From: CANGTU01 sp046336655
Lineage (GTDB): Bacteria > Bacteroidota > Bacteroidia > Flavobacteriales_D > Sanyastnellaceae
Assembly (NCBI GenBank): GCA_046336655.1
Contig: JBKDGH010000010.1
Span: forward strand, 124,001-188,000
Direction: 5' to 3'
Length of the DNA: 64,000 bases
The translations under genes were made by a program, and so were the position numbers. The notes under the pieces are model-generated. The model did no database searches. It was not told the DNA's origin and saw nothing but the letters and a program-made list of their open reading frames with translations. Below, one piece after another: positions 55,130-63,394 of the stretch. Position 1 is the first letter of the stretch. The number at the start of each line of letters is the position of its first letter.

Positions 55130-57553
55130 TTAGAATTTGAATTCGTATGTAACACTTGGGACGATGCCGAAGTAGGAGAGCTGGAATGCTTTGTTGACAC
55201 CGGTTCCAACCTCGTAGTTATTGCCGGTAGTAGTTACGGTTTCTCTGAAGGTGATATTGGCAGCGTTCAGACGGTTGTATATATTATAAAGACCGAAGAC
55301 CCATTGGCTCTTCCATTTCTTGGTTTCTTTACCCTTCAGGTTTGCCGCGACATCAAGACGATGGTAAGCAGGCAAACGATGGGCGTTGCGCTCGCTGTAC
55401 TCCGGAATTGAGAGTCCATTGAACGTATACTTGGATTCGGGATAGGTGATAGGTCGCCCGGATTGGAAAATGAAGTTGGCGGAAATGGACCATTTATCAC
55501 TTATCGTATAATTCATGGTGACAGCAATGTTGTGGGGCTTGTCGTAATTCGTGGCGTAGTATTTTCCATTGTTTATCCCCCGTCCGCCAAGTACTCCGGG
55601 AGTGACGCGCTCTGCTCTGGAGAGGGTATAACTGACCCATCCGGTGAGGCGGCCTTCGCTCTTTCTCACCATCAACTCCAGCCCATAAGATCGTGCGGAT
55701 CCATTCAGGATGATCGTTTCCGGAGTGTTATTGAGCAGTGGTGAGGCACCGTCAATGAAGTCGAATTGGTTTTGCATCCATTTGTAGTATCCCTCCACGC
55801 TCAGTTCGTATCGGTTGTTCGAGAGGTTCTTGAAAAGACCGGCCGCCACCTGATCGGCAATCTGTGGCTTTATGAACTTTGAACTGGGGGTGTATATGTC
55901 CAAGGGAGTCGGGGAGGTAGCAGTAGAAAGTAGATGGATGTATTGGTACATTCTGTTGTACCCTGCTTTAATACTGGTGGTCTCGTTAACGAGGTAATTG
56001 ACGCTCAGCCTCGGCTCAAAGCCAAATTCCGTATTCAGGAGCGTGTTTCGCCGGTAGGTATCAAAGGACTCAATTGTTCCTCTCTCATAGTTGTTCACGG
56101 TTGGATTGAAGACGACGGGCAGCCCGTTGACGTAGTTGGGTACGCGCTCATTAGCGAGTTGGCCGAAGTTGGAGACGCGTAACCCATACATCATACTCAG
56201 GCGATCCGTTATCTTGAAGTCATCCTGCAGGTAGACATAATTCTCGAGAGCATACTTCAGGGGATTATTGGTTTTTACTACGGATGATTCAGAGCCAAAT
56301 GGCGAAATATTGCCAGGCCTGAAGGTGTAATAGATGGACCCAACCCCGAACTTAATGTTATGCCTTTCATTGGCATAGTAGTCAAGATCAACTTTGAGAT
56401 TGAGGTTGGACAGGGATGATTGCCAGATGAAGCTGTTTCCAGGATAGAACGTGATTTCGTAGTCATAGTTGGAATAGATAGCGCTCAGGTTCATGAAAAG
56501 CTTTGAGTTGATCAGGTGGTTCCATCGGAGTGTTCCGGTGATATTTCCCCAGGAGTTACCAAAACCGTTGGGCACGTCTATCCTGTCCCGGCCTGTATAT
56601 CCAGATAGGTATATGCGGTCTTTGGCGGAAAGGCGATAATTGCTTCTGAAGTTCAGGTCGTAGAAATAAAGCCGATTTCGACTTATTGTCGTGTCCGGCA
56701 CCAGAGGAAGAAAAAGGTCAGCATATGATCGGCGACCTGAGATGAGCATGGATCCATCAGCACCATTCTCGTGAACCTTACCGAGGGGTGTCTCCACTGT
56801 AAGACGACTGGAAAGAAGCCCAATGCCACCCGTAGCTGAGAATTTTTTGTTGCTCCCTTCCCTCATACGAATATCCAGAACGGAAGAAAGCCGTCCGCCA
56901 TACTTGGCCGGAATGCCGCCTTTGTAGATGGTCGCATCCTTAAGGGCATCGGCATTGAATACCGAAAAGAATCCAAACAAGTGTGAAGGGTTGTAAACAA
57001 TGGCTTCATCAAGCAGAATGAGGTTCTGATCAGCGGATCCGCCGCGCACATTGAATCCGCCAGAACCTTCATTCGGCGCGGATACACCCGGAAGAAGTTG
57101 AATGGATTTGATCACATCCGCTTCACCCAGTACCATAGGAAGTTGCTTGATCTCCTTTGCAGATATCCGGTCCGTGGACATTTCTGTGCTGAATATCCTT
57201 TGGTTGGATTTATTGCTGGAAACCTCGACTTCTTTGAGATTCTTTACTTTCTCCCGCAGTAAGAAATCAAGTGTCAGGTCAGAGTTGATATCGACGGTGA
57301 TTGTTTTCTGCTCGAAGCCGATATAGTTGACCAGTATAGTGGCCTGTCCTTTATTTACTTCAAGGGAGTAAAAGCCATAGGCATTCGACGCCGTGCCGAT
57401 TGTTGTGTTGGAAACCTGGACGATGGCACCAACAAGAAACTCATTGGATAAACTATCCTTCACATAGCCGGATAGCGTGAATTTCTGTGCATGGGCCTGA
57501 AGTGAATAGACGAGAACGATAAGCAAAAGACTCCATTTAAGGGATGTGAACAT
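55130..57553 (-). CDS. TonB-dependent outer-membrane receptor
   Basis: 807 aa from the ATG at 57553. Signal peptide ending QAHAQ (about 22), CarboxypepD_reg-like domain (about 25-110, GYVKDSLSNEFLVGAIVQVS), plug domain (about 130-240: GSADQNLILLDEAIVYNPS, GIPAKYGGRLSSVLDIRMRE) and a beta-barrel to the C-terminal phenylalanine (SVTYEFKF). Imports an unknown nutrient, powered by the ExbBD/TonB system. The DUF4249 gene lies 2 bases downstream and makes the pair. Confidence 0.93.
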   Translation of the reverse strand: MFTSLKWSLLLIVLVYSLQAHAQKFTLSGYVKDSLSNEFLVGAIVQVSNTTIGTASNAYGFYSLEVNKGQATILVNYIGFEQKTITVDINSDLTLDFLLREKVKNLKEVEVSSNKSNQRIFSTEMSTDRISAKEIKQLPMVLGEADVIKSIQLLPGVSAPNEGSGGFNVRGGSADQNLILLDEAIVYNPSHLFGFFSVFNADALKDATIYKGGIPAKYGGRLSSVLDIRMREGSNKKFSATGGIGLLSSRLTVETPLGKVHENGADGSMLISGRRSYADLFLPLVPDTTISRNRLYFYDLNFRSNYRLSAKDRIYLSGYTGRDRIDVPNGFGNSWGNITGTLRWNHLINSKLFMNLSAIYSNYDYEITFYPGNSFIWQSSLSNLNLKVDLDYYANERHNIKFGVGSIYYTFRPGNISPFGSESSVVKTNNPLKYALENYVYLQDDFKITDRLSMMYGLRVSNFGQLANERVPNYVNGLPVVFNPTVNNYERGTIESFDTYRRNTLLNTEFGFEPRLSVNYLVNETTSIKAGYNRMYQYIHLLSTATSPTPLDIYTPSSKFIKPQIADQVAAGLFKNLSNNRYELSVEGYYKWMQNQFDFIDGASPLLNNTPETIILNGSARSYGLELMVRKSEGRLTGWVSYTLSRAERVTPGVLGGRGINNGKYYATNYDKPHNIAVTMNYTISDKWSISANFIFQSGRPITYPESKYTFNGLSIPEYSERNAHRLPAYHRLDVAANLKGKETKKWKSQWVFGLYNIYNRLNAANITFRETVTTTGNNYEVGTGVNKAFQLSYFGIVPSVTYEFKF

Positions 57554-58012
57554 AGTTTGGATAATTAATTCGGCTCCAATATTCAAACGCGAATTCTCCT
57601 TCGACCCGTAACTTAGATTACCATTTTTTGGACCGGATAGGGTGCAAGGGTCCATAGCGGATTATTCCGATAGTAGGGAGTGATTTGGGTGTTCACAGGT
57701 TCTGCTGGTTACCTCACGTTCCGGTATGGAAAGGGACGTTTTTTAATCCAAATGAGGATGTCGAATTTCTATTCCGATCCAAAACGCCTTCAAAAACTCA
57801 CATTTACTTCTTTTAGGTGCTCACCGTGGGGTTACCATGCTTTCGCATCCGAAACTTGCACGGGCGCTCGTCTTAGTTGCCGTGTTGAATCTCATGCACG
57901 AATCCGACTGCATAATCCGGGATGAATAATAGGAAGGTGCAGGAAATTGGATGATACTTAGTCCGGGGTTTTATTCTCTCAGAGTGGACATAGTATGCTG
58001 CTCAAAGGTGGC

Positions 58013-58037
58013 GTGAACTCCAGCGTTCACTTTTTTT
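58013..58037 (+). terminator. Terminator-like hairpin without an upstream gene
   Basis: GTGAAC-TCCAGC-GTTCAC is a perfect 6-bp stem followed by seven T. It could end a small RNA starting inside the 57600-58000 gap. Confidence 0.5.
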
Positions 58038-58050
58038 AATGAAGATTGTG

Positions 58051-58082
58051 TTGGACTCTGCTTTTGCCAGTGGCTACTTTTG
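58051..58082 (+). promoter_or_regulatory. Promoter of the redoxin gene
   Basis: TTG (58051-58053), 21-base spacer, TACTTTTG (58075-58082): full agreement with the Bacteroidota consensus. It gives a leader of about 160 bases before the redoxin ATG. Confidence 0.6.
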
Positions 58083-58248
58083 AACGTTACATAGCACAAT
58101 TGGTTCAAACAGACCAACAGGCCTTTGTGATTTCCCGCCTAGTCATGTTCGGCTTCTGGTGGGCTCGTCAAACGGAACTTTATGGGCTGTGGTCATGGTT
58201 TAGTATGAGAGTGGATTACCTTTTCCAACATAAAAACAAATACGCAAC

Positions 58249-58884
58249 ATGAAAAAAATCTTGTTTCCTGCCTTGGCAGTTTTGACTATCTGCGGGGCAG
58301 CAGTATTGCCCGATAACCCGGAAACGCTGGCTATAGGGTCGTCTACACCCAAGGTGGATCTCGAAATGAAAGCAACCAACGGGGAAATTTACTCGCTGCG
58401 TGAGGCCGCAGGTGCCAATGGACTTGTGGTCATCTTCACCAGCAATACCTGCCCGTTTGTGGTTGGTGCTGAAGGCTACGGCGCAGGATGGGAAGGCCGC
58501 TATGCGGGACTCAATGGCGCCTGTGCCAAAACTGAAATGGGAATTGTTTATGTGAACAGCAACGAGGCCAAACGTGACAAGGGCGAAAGTCTGAAGGAAA
58601 TGAAGGAGCGCGCGGAGAAATACAACTATGCTGATGCGCCTTACCTGTTGGACGTGAATTCAGAACTCGCCGATGCCTTCGGTGCACGCACCACGCCTCA
58701 TGTATTTGTGTTCGACAAGAACGCCAAGCTGGTTTACCGTGGTGCAATTGATGACAGCAACGAATCGGCGGCGAGCGTGAAGCGGCCTTATCTGCTCAAT
58801 GCAATCAACAGCCTGGCTAACGGCAAAAAAGTCGAGCAGTCAGATACCAAGCCGGTGGGCTGCAGCATTAAGCGCGTATCGTAA
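58249..58884 (+). CDS. Secreted redoxin (thioredoxin-fold) protein with single active-site Cys
   Basis: 211 aa. Signal peptide (about 1-20). The thioredoxin/AhpC-TSA fold shows GLVVIFTSNTCPFVVGAE, with CP in the first position of the active site but no second Cys two residues later, so it is not a classical CxxC thiol reductase. GARTTPHVFVFD contains the cis-proline. The C-terminus ends PVGCSIKRV, a conserved tail in this redoxin group. Likely a peroxidase-like or regulatory protein of the cell envelope. Confidence 0.85.
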   Translation: MKKILFPALAVLTICGAAVLPDNPETLAIGSSTPKVDLEMKATNGEIYSLREAAGANGLVVIFTSNTCPFVVGAEGYGAGWEGRYAGLNGACAKTEMGIVYVNSNEAKRDKGESLKEMKERAEKYNYADAPYLLDVNSELADAFGARTTPHVFVFDKNAKLVYRGAIDDSNESAASVKRPYLLNAINSLANGKKVEQSDTKPVGCSIKRVS

Positions 58885-58913
58885 TTCAGCGAGTGCAAAA
58901 CCTCTTTGTGAAG

Positions 58914-58963
58914 GGGGCAAAAGTCACCGGAAGCGGAAAGCACGGGTGGCTTTTGCCCCTTTT
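58914..58963. terminator. Long terminator between convergent genes
   Basis: GGGGCAAAAGTCACC (58914-58928) pairs with GGTGGCTTTTGCCCC (58945-58959), 15 bp with one G-U pair, and a T tract. It separates the redoxin gene from the TM2 gene and can act in both directions. Confidence 0.9.
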
Positions 58964-58976
58964 GCGCGAATGGAGA

Positions 58977-59369
58977 TTACTCCCCCTGAACCCACATGAA
59001 AACATGTGGATTGTCCATATAGGGCGTGAGGTCTTTTGTAAACAGAATAAGCCCGAGGTCAATGATCCATAACACTCCGCCTCCTCCAATGGTGAGGGTA
59101 TAGAACACGGGCACTTTCACATCGGTTCCAAGATAGAGGCGATGCGCGCCAAAAAGCCCGAGGCTGATATCCAGCAACGCAGCAACCAGCCGTGGATTTT
59201 CCTTCACCTGATCGCTGTTTGCCGAATCAGCAAACCGAAAGGTATATTCGTCCTCACCAGTTTCTCTGAAAAGCAATCTTCCCACTTTGGTTTCCGGGAA
59301 AAACGCACGTTGAGCCCGACCCGTGAAGCCGGCCAGCAGAAGGAAAAGCAAGAGCAGTGGTGCGCGCAT
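58977..59369 (-). CDS. TM2-domain membrane protein
   Basis: 130 aa with a signal peptide (about 1-18). The TM2 motif is present: ALLDISLGLFGAHRLYLG (about 64-82) and a second hydrophobic segment (about 93-113, TIGGGGVLWIIDLGLILF). TM2 proteins are small membrane proteins of unknown role; the rest has no signature. Confidence 0.82.
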   Translation of the reverse strand: MRAPLLLLFLLLAGFTGRAQRAFFPETKVGRLLFRETGEDEYTFRFADSANSDQVKENPRLVAALLDISLGLFGAHRLYLGTDVKVPVFYTLTIGGGGVLWIIDLGLILFTKDLTPYMDNPHVFMWVQGE

Positions 59370-59399
59370 TCCGGCGAAATTACGGCCGGAATGGATTCA

Positions 59400-60452
59400 T
59401 CAGGTCAGGATGAGCATCGCGTCCCCATAGCAGAAGAAGCGGTACTTTTCCTTGATGGCTTCCTGATAGGCGTGCATGATCAGATCGTATCCACCGAACG
59501 CAGTGGTGGTCATGAGCAGCACGCTTTCCGGCTCGTGGAAATTCGTAATCAGACTATCCGCAATCAAAAAGTCGTAAGGAGGGAAAATGAACTTGTTCGC
59601 CCAGCCATCAAAAGGCTTGAGCAGATTGTTCGTACTTACGCTTGACTCGAACGCACGGAGTACCGTTGTGCCCACCGCGCATACCCGTTGGCCATTGATT
59701 TTGGCTTTGTTGACCATGTCGGCTGTTTCCGCCGGAATGATCATCTGCTCGCTGTCAGTCTTGTGTTTGGTGAGATCCTCTACTTCTACCGTGCGGAAGG
59801 TGCCCAATCCAATGTGAAGCGTCATTTCTGCCATGTGCACTCCTTTTATCTCCATGCGTTTGGAGAGCTCGCGGCTGAAGTGAAGTCCGGCGGTAGGAGC
59901 AGCCACCGCTCCTTCGTGCTTGGCATAGATTGTCTGGTAGCGGAATTCATCTTCCGGCTCTACAGGGCGCTTGATGTACTTGGGCAGCGGAGTTTCTCCG
60001 AGTGAATAGATCAGCTTCTTGAAATCGTCGTGATTGCCGTCGTAGAGGAAGCGGAGTGTGCGTCCGCGCGAAGTGGTGTTATCAATGACTTCAGCCACTA
60101 ACTCGTCGTTCGGTCCGAAATACAGTTTGTTTCCAATCCTGATCTTTCGGGCAGGATCTACTACCGTGTCCCAGAGCAAGCTTTGCGAATTCAGCTCACG
60201 AAGCATAAATACTTCGATCATCGAACCGGTTTTTTCCTTGTTGCCGTACATGCGGGCAGGGAACACGCGGGTGTTGTTATTCACCATCACATCCCCTTCC
60301 TCGAAATAGTCCATGATTTCCTTGAACACGCGGTGTTCGATTTTGCCTGTGCTCTTGTGCACTACCATGAGGCGCGCCTCGTCACGGTGTTTGGCAGGAT
60401 ACTGAGCGATCAGCTCCTCAGGTAGTTTATACCGGAATTGCCCGAGTTTCAT
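59400..60452 (-). CDS. queA: tRNA preQ1(34) S-adenosylmethionine ribosyltransferase-isomerase
   Basis: 350 aa from the ATG at 60452. Transfers and isomerises ribose from AdoMet to 7-aminomethyl-7-deazaguanine in tRNA, giving epoxyqueuosine. Family blocks are clear: YKLPEELIAQYPAKHRDEARL at the N-terminus, KHEGAVAAPTAGLHFSRELS in the middle, MTLHIGLGTFRTVEVEDL, and NFHEPESVLLMTTTAFGG near the C-terminus. It is co-oriented with truB but 104 bases separate them. Other queuosine genes are not present. Confidence 0.95.
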   Translation of the reverse strand: MKLGQFRYKLPEELIAQYPAKHRDEARLMVVHKSTGKIEHRVFKEIMDYFEEGDVMVNNNTRVFPARMYGNKEKTGSMIEVFMLRELNSQSLLWDTVVDPARKIRIGNKLYFGPNDELVAEVIDNTTSRGRTLRFLYDGNHDDFKKLIYSLGETPLPKYIKRPVEPEDEFRYQTIYAKHEGAVAAPTAGLHFSRELSKRMEIKGVHMAEMTLHIGLGTFRTVEVEDLTKHKTDSEQMIIPAETADMVNKAKINGQRVCAVGTTVLRAFESSVSTNNLLKPFDGWANKFIFPPYDFLIADSLITNFHEPESVLLMTTTAFGGYDLIMHAYQEAIKEKYRFFCYGDAMLILT

Positions 60453-60555
60453 TGTGGAAATCAAGTGGATAATTTTTAAAAATAGGTCGGCGAAGGTAAG
60501 GATTCTTTAAGCCGATGTAAAGGACAAGTTGTGGAACCGTGATTCAGCCGGGCAC

Positions 60556-61317
60556 TCAAGCGTTGTCCGAGCCTGCAAGTGCCGTCAGGCGAGCAATCGC
60601 GTCATCCATACTGATCATTTGGTCCTCTGCGTAAGGCTCGCTGGCGGTCCGCCGCAAAGCGGCGAGGTGAGAACCGGTGCCTAAGCGGGCTCCAAAGTCA
60701 TTGGCAAGACTGCGGATATAGGTGCCTTTTGACACTTGTGCCCGAAAGAGGACATCAGGCAGGGCGATATGGGTTAATTCAAAATCAAAAATCTCTATCA
60801 ATGCGCGCCGCATTTCTATCGCCTCCCCCTTTCGTGCGGCGTCATAAGCCCGCCGTCCGTCAATCCATTTGGCACTGTGAGTGGGTGGGGTCTGGAGTTG
60901 CTCTCCGAGAAATGAACGGGCGTTGTCATGAAGCACTCCGGCCTCAAGGTGCATGAACGGATGGTCACCCTGTGGCTCTGTTTCCAGGTCATAACTGGGT
61001 GTGGTCTTACCCAGCCGGATTACACCCGTGTATGTTTTTCTTCCGCCTTGTAACCGATCGATTGACTTGGTCATCTTGCCCGTACAGACCACAAGCATAC
61101 CAGTGGCCAAAGGATCAAGTGTACCCGCATGACCGATTTTGAATTTGCGCTTCTGGCCGTTTTCGGTCGGAACGGGAAGTTTCTTCAGAATAATCCACTT
61201 CAGCTTATTCACCACATCGAAGCTCGTCCATCCGGCGGGCTTGTCAATCACCATCACACTTCCATTGTATAGATCTTCGACAGTGGCAAAGGAGTTGGTG
61301 GATGGAATGGCAATCAC
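60556..61317 (-). CDS. truB: tRNA pseudouridine(55) synthase
   Basis: 253 aa from a GTG at 61317; alternatives are ATG at 61254 (which would remove conserved residues) or codons further upstream that run into the acyltransferase. Makes pseudouridine 55 in the T loop of tRNA. The catalytic motif HAGTLDPLATGMLVV is intact with Asp68, and SKGTYIRSLANDFGARLG is conserved. It lacks an RNA-binding PUA tail, as in the short form. Starts 23 bases after the acyltransferase stop. Confidence 0.92.
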   Translation of the reverse strand: MIAIPSTNSFATVEDLYNGSVMVIDKPAGWTSFDVVNKLKWIILKKLPVPTENGQKRKFKIGHAGTLDPLATGMLVVCTGKMTKSIDRLQGGRKTYTGVIRLGKTTPSYDLETEPQGDHPFMHLEAGVLHDNARSFLGEQLQTPPTHSAKWIDGRRAYDAARKGEAIEMRRALIEIFDFELTHIALPDVLFRAQVSKGTYIRSLANDFGARLGTGSHLAALRRTASEPYAEDQMISMDDAIARLTALAGSDNA

Positions 61318-61339
61318 AGCGGCGAAAGTACGATAGTGG

Positions 61340-63208
61340 TCAGGCGGCTTCCAGAAAAACGAATCCCTTTTGGTTGATTCTCCCTTTCCACGGGCTCTTC
61401 CACCAACCGGAGGGATGGGGAGGCATGGCGATGGCGCTTCCCTTGAACCAGAGGATCCCGGTTTCATCGCGGTCCAGTTCATGATCCGGGTTGTCTCCGG
61501 CAGTTACTTTGACGCTGATGCCCGGAAGGGGTTTTCCCACGGACCCCTGCTCGAGAGCTTCTTGTTCCAGAGGCTTGCCCACGATGTCACGGCCGTAATA
61601 GTTGGCTTTGTTAATTGCAAATACCGAAGTGGTTTCGTCACTGCCCGCGCAGCAATACACCGCAATTCCGCGGCTCTGAAGAAATTGTGCGGAGGCGTCT
61701 TGGGGGTGAATATCCGCGCAAAACAAGTGCGTTAAATACGGAATGTTCTTCGAATGAGCGATGTCCGCAATGGCCCTCAGCTGTCCCGGAGTTGCGATCA
61801 CTGTGGCGAATTCATTGGAGAGGAGGGCCGAAGCAAACTGTTCATCACTGGCGCGGTCACCAGCAATGGAAAGGTTGAGATCACACACCAGCGGAATGAG
61901 CAATTCCAGCACATAGCCGTACGCGGTGCACATGGGAAGGTTGTGATACATCCGCGCATCGCGGCGGAACTCATGCACCTGTCGGAGTGATTGAACCGCT
62001 GCGAGTAGGTTGGTGGCATCGAGTGAGGTGTGTTTCCAGCAGTCCTCTTCCCTGCGGTAGAATTCGACCAGGACATCCGATTTCTCAGGGCTGCGGTGAA
62101 ACCATGAGCGCAGTTCCCTCCCGGCTGCGTGGAGGTTTTTACAAATCACGTGAAGTTCTTTCCGCTGGCTCATAGCCTCATGCATGTCTTCAAGATAAAT
62201 TATCTCATCCTCCACGGGAGCGCATTGCGTGAAGTTCAGGTCGTTCACGGTGATCATAATGCGGGCGCCGGACTGGTTCATTATGTAAAGCCGCTCTTCG
62301 TTGCTCCAATCCGGCCGGATCGGAACAGTGCATTTGCGGTTGATCAGCAGCCACAGATAGATCAGCAGCGATTCAGGGCCTTTTGGAAGCAGTACCGCCA
62401 CTTTCTGATGGCGTGCAAGCGGACGCGTGAGCAGCTCGTTGAGCATCGCCAGTCTCCCGGGCAGCGAAGAAAAGGGCATTTCACTCAGCATGCCGTCCCA
62501 GCTTCCCTGAGGGTTGTTGCGAAGCACACCGGTGATGCGCTGGCGAAGACCCGGACCGGCAAGAAGTTCCTGGGCAAAATTGACTGCCTCGAGTTCTTTG
62601 ACTTTTTGCCTGATCTGAAAGGCGGAAACGGGTCCGTGCACCGGCGCGCCAATAGCTACGTGAATGGGCTTTCTGAAGCTGGTGAGGCGAATCCTGACCA
62701 TCGAGGCTTTGCCAGCGGGATAGGTGAAGGGCGTGCCGATCACGCTTCCGAAGTGGATAGGAATCACTGGTCCTGCGATAAGTCGCGAAAGATGCTCAAC
62801 CCCTTTTCTGAACTCGAGCAACTGTCCGGTGCGGCTCACCGTGCCCTCCGCGAAAATTGCGACCAGGTGTCCTTCACTCACGAGGCGGGTCACCTTGTCA
62901 TTGAAGCGCTCAAAATCGTTTTTTCCAGTTCTTGCCTCAACCGGCACGCAGCCCGCCCAACGAAGGACGGGACGAAGTATTGGTTTGCGGAATACATCTG
63001 CATTCATCACGAAATACACCGGCCTGCGGATGGCGGTGAGCATGATCAGAAAATCGAGGTAACTGACATGATTGGCGACAAGCAAAGCGCCTCCTTGTTT
63101 CGGTATGTGCGGGTAACCGATGATGTGCATGCGGAAAAACAACTTGCCGATACCCCGGAGGAGAATCAGAAGGGCCGTTCTGAGGATGGAGGTGTGGAGG
63201 GTTTTCAT
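61340..63208 (-). CDS. Acyltransferase fused to a degenerate AMP-ligase domain (Aas-like)
   Basis: 622 aa. N-terminal PlsC-type domain: NHVSYLD (His47, Asp52) and FAEGTVSRTG, the glycerol-phosphate site, are intact, so 1-acylglycerophosphate acyltransferase activity is plausible. The C-terminal half (about 250-622) has the fold of an adenylate-forming enzyme, but the SSGTTGxPK phosphate loop (about 390) and the TGD motif near the end (WWKSPWKGRINQKGF) are missing, so it is unlikely to activate acyl groups. Aas of E. coli is the intact form, 719 aa. It may be a pseudoenzyme or a bound regulator. Confidence 0.85.
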   Translation of the reverse strand: MKTLHTSILRTALLILLRGIGKLFFRMHIIGYPHIPKQGGALLVANHVSYLDFLIMLTAIRRPVYFVMNADVFRKPILRPVLRWAGCVPVEARTGKNDFERFNDKVTRLVSEGHLVAIFAEGTVSRTGQLLEFRKGVEHLSRLIAGPVIPIHFGSVIGTPFTYPAGKASMVRIRLTSFRKPIHVAIGAPVHGPVSAFQIRQKVKELEAVNFAQELLAGPGLRQRITGVLRNNPQGSWDGMLSEMPFSSLPGRLAMLNELLTRPLARHQKVAVLLPKGPESLLIYLWLLINRKCTVPIRPDWSNEERLYIMNQSGARIMITVNDLNFTQCAPVEDEIIYLEDMHEAMSQRKELHVICKNLHAAGRELRSWFHRSPEKSDVLVEFYRREEDCWKHTSLDATNLLAAVQSLRQVHEFRRDARMYHNLPMCTAYGYVLELLIPLVCDLNLSIAGDRASDEQFASALLSNEFATVIATPGQLRAIADIAHSKNIPYLTHLFCADIHPQDASAQFLQSRGIAVYCCAGSDETTSVFAINKANYYGRDIVGKPLEQEALEQGSVGKPLPGISVKVTAGDNPDHELDRDETGILWFKGSAIAMPPHPSGWWKSPWKGRINQKGFVFLEAA

Positions 63209-63317
63209 GCAGGCAAATCACGTGAGCCAAAGGTTGGAAACCAGTGCCATCAGCGCGGAAAAATGACGAATAATATGATGTCTGGTTCCGGACTTTAGTA
63301 ATTTAAACAACATGTCA

Positions 63318-63325
63318 TATATTTG
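63318..63325 (+). promoter_or_regulatory. -7 promoter element of the 63395 gene
   Basis: TATATTTG matches TAnnTTTG, 69 bases before the ATG. No TTG box lies at 17-23 bases upstream. It sits in the 186-base A+T-rich divergent region between the acyltransferase and this gene. Confidence 0.5.
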
Positions 63326-63394
63326 ATAATAAGAAAAATAAGAATGTGACATTGTGAGTGATTCTGTGAAAACTGTAAATAAACGTACGGAAAT

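Larger units (their letters stand above)
57554..58248 (+). other. Gene-free region with an orphan terminator and redoxin promoter
   Basis: About 695 bases without a convincing coding sequence, A+T-richer than its surroundings. GTGAAC (58013-58018) and GTTCAC (58025-58030) followed by seven T is a terminator with no plus-strand gene before it. The redoxin promoter lies at 58051-58082. Two short open frames (57680-57925 and 58046-58252) show no recognisable product. Confidence 0.55.

Noticed and set aside
57680..57925. 81-aa plus-strand open frame in the large gap
   Set aside because: No family, no signal and irregular composition; treated as non-coding.
58046..58252. 68-aa plus-strand open frame ahead of the redoxin gene
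   Set aside because: It contains the best redoxin promoter and overlaps the redoxin start by 4 bases, with no recognisable product. Leader sequence is a simpler reading.
62129..63298. 389-aa plus-strand open frame
   Set aside because: Antisense to the acyltransferase domain with intact motifs; no domain in its own translation.
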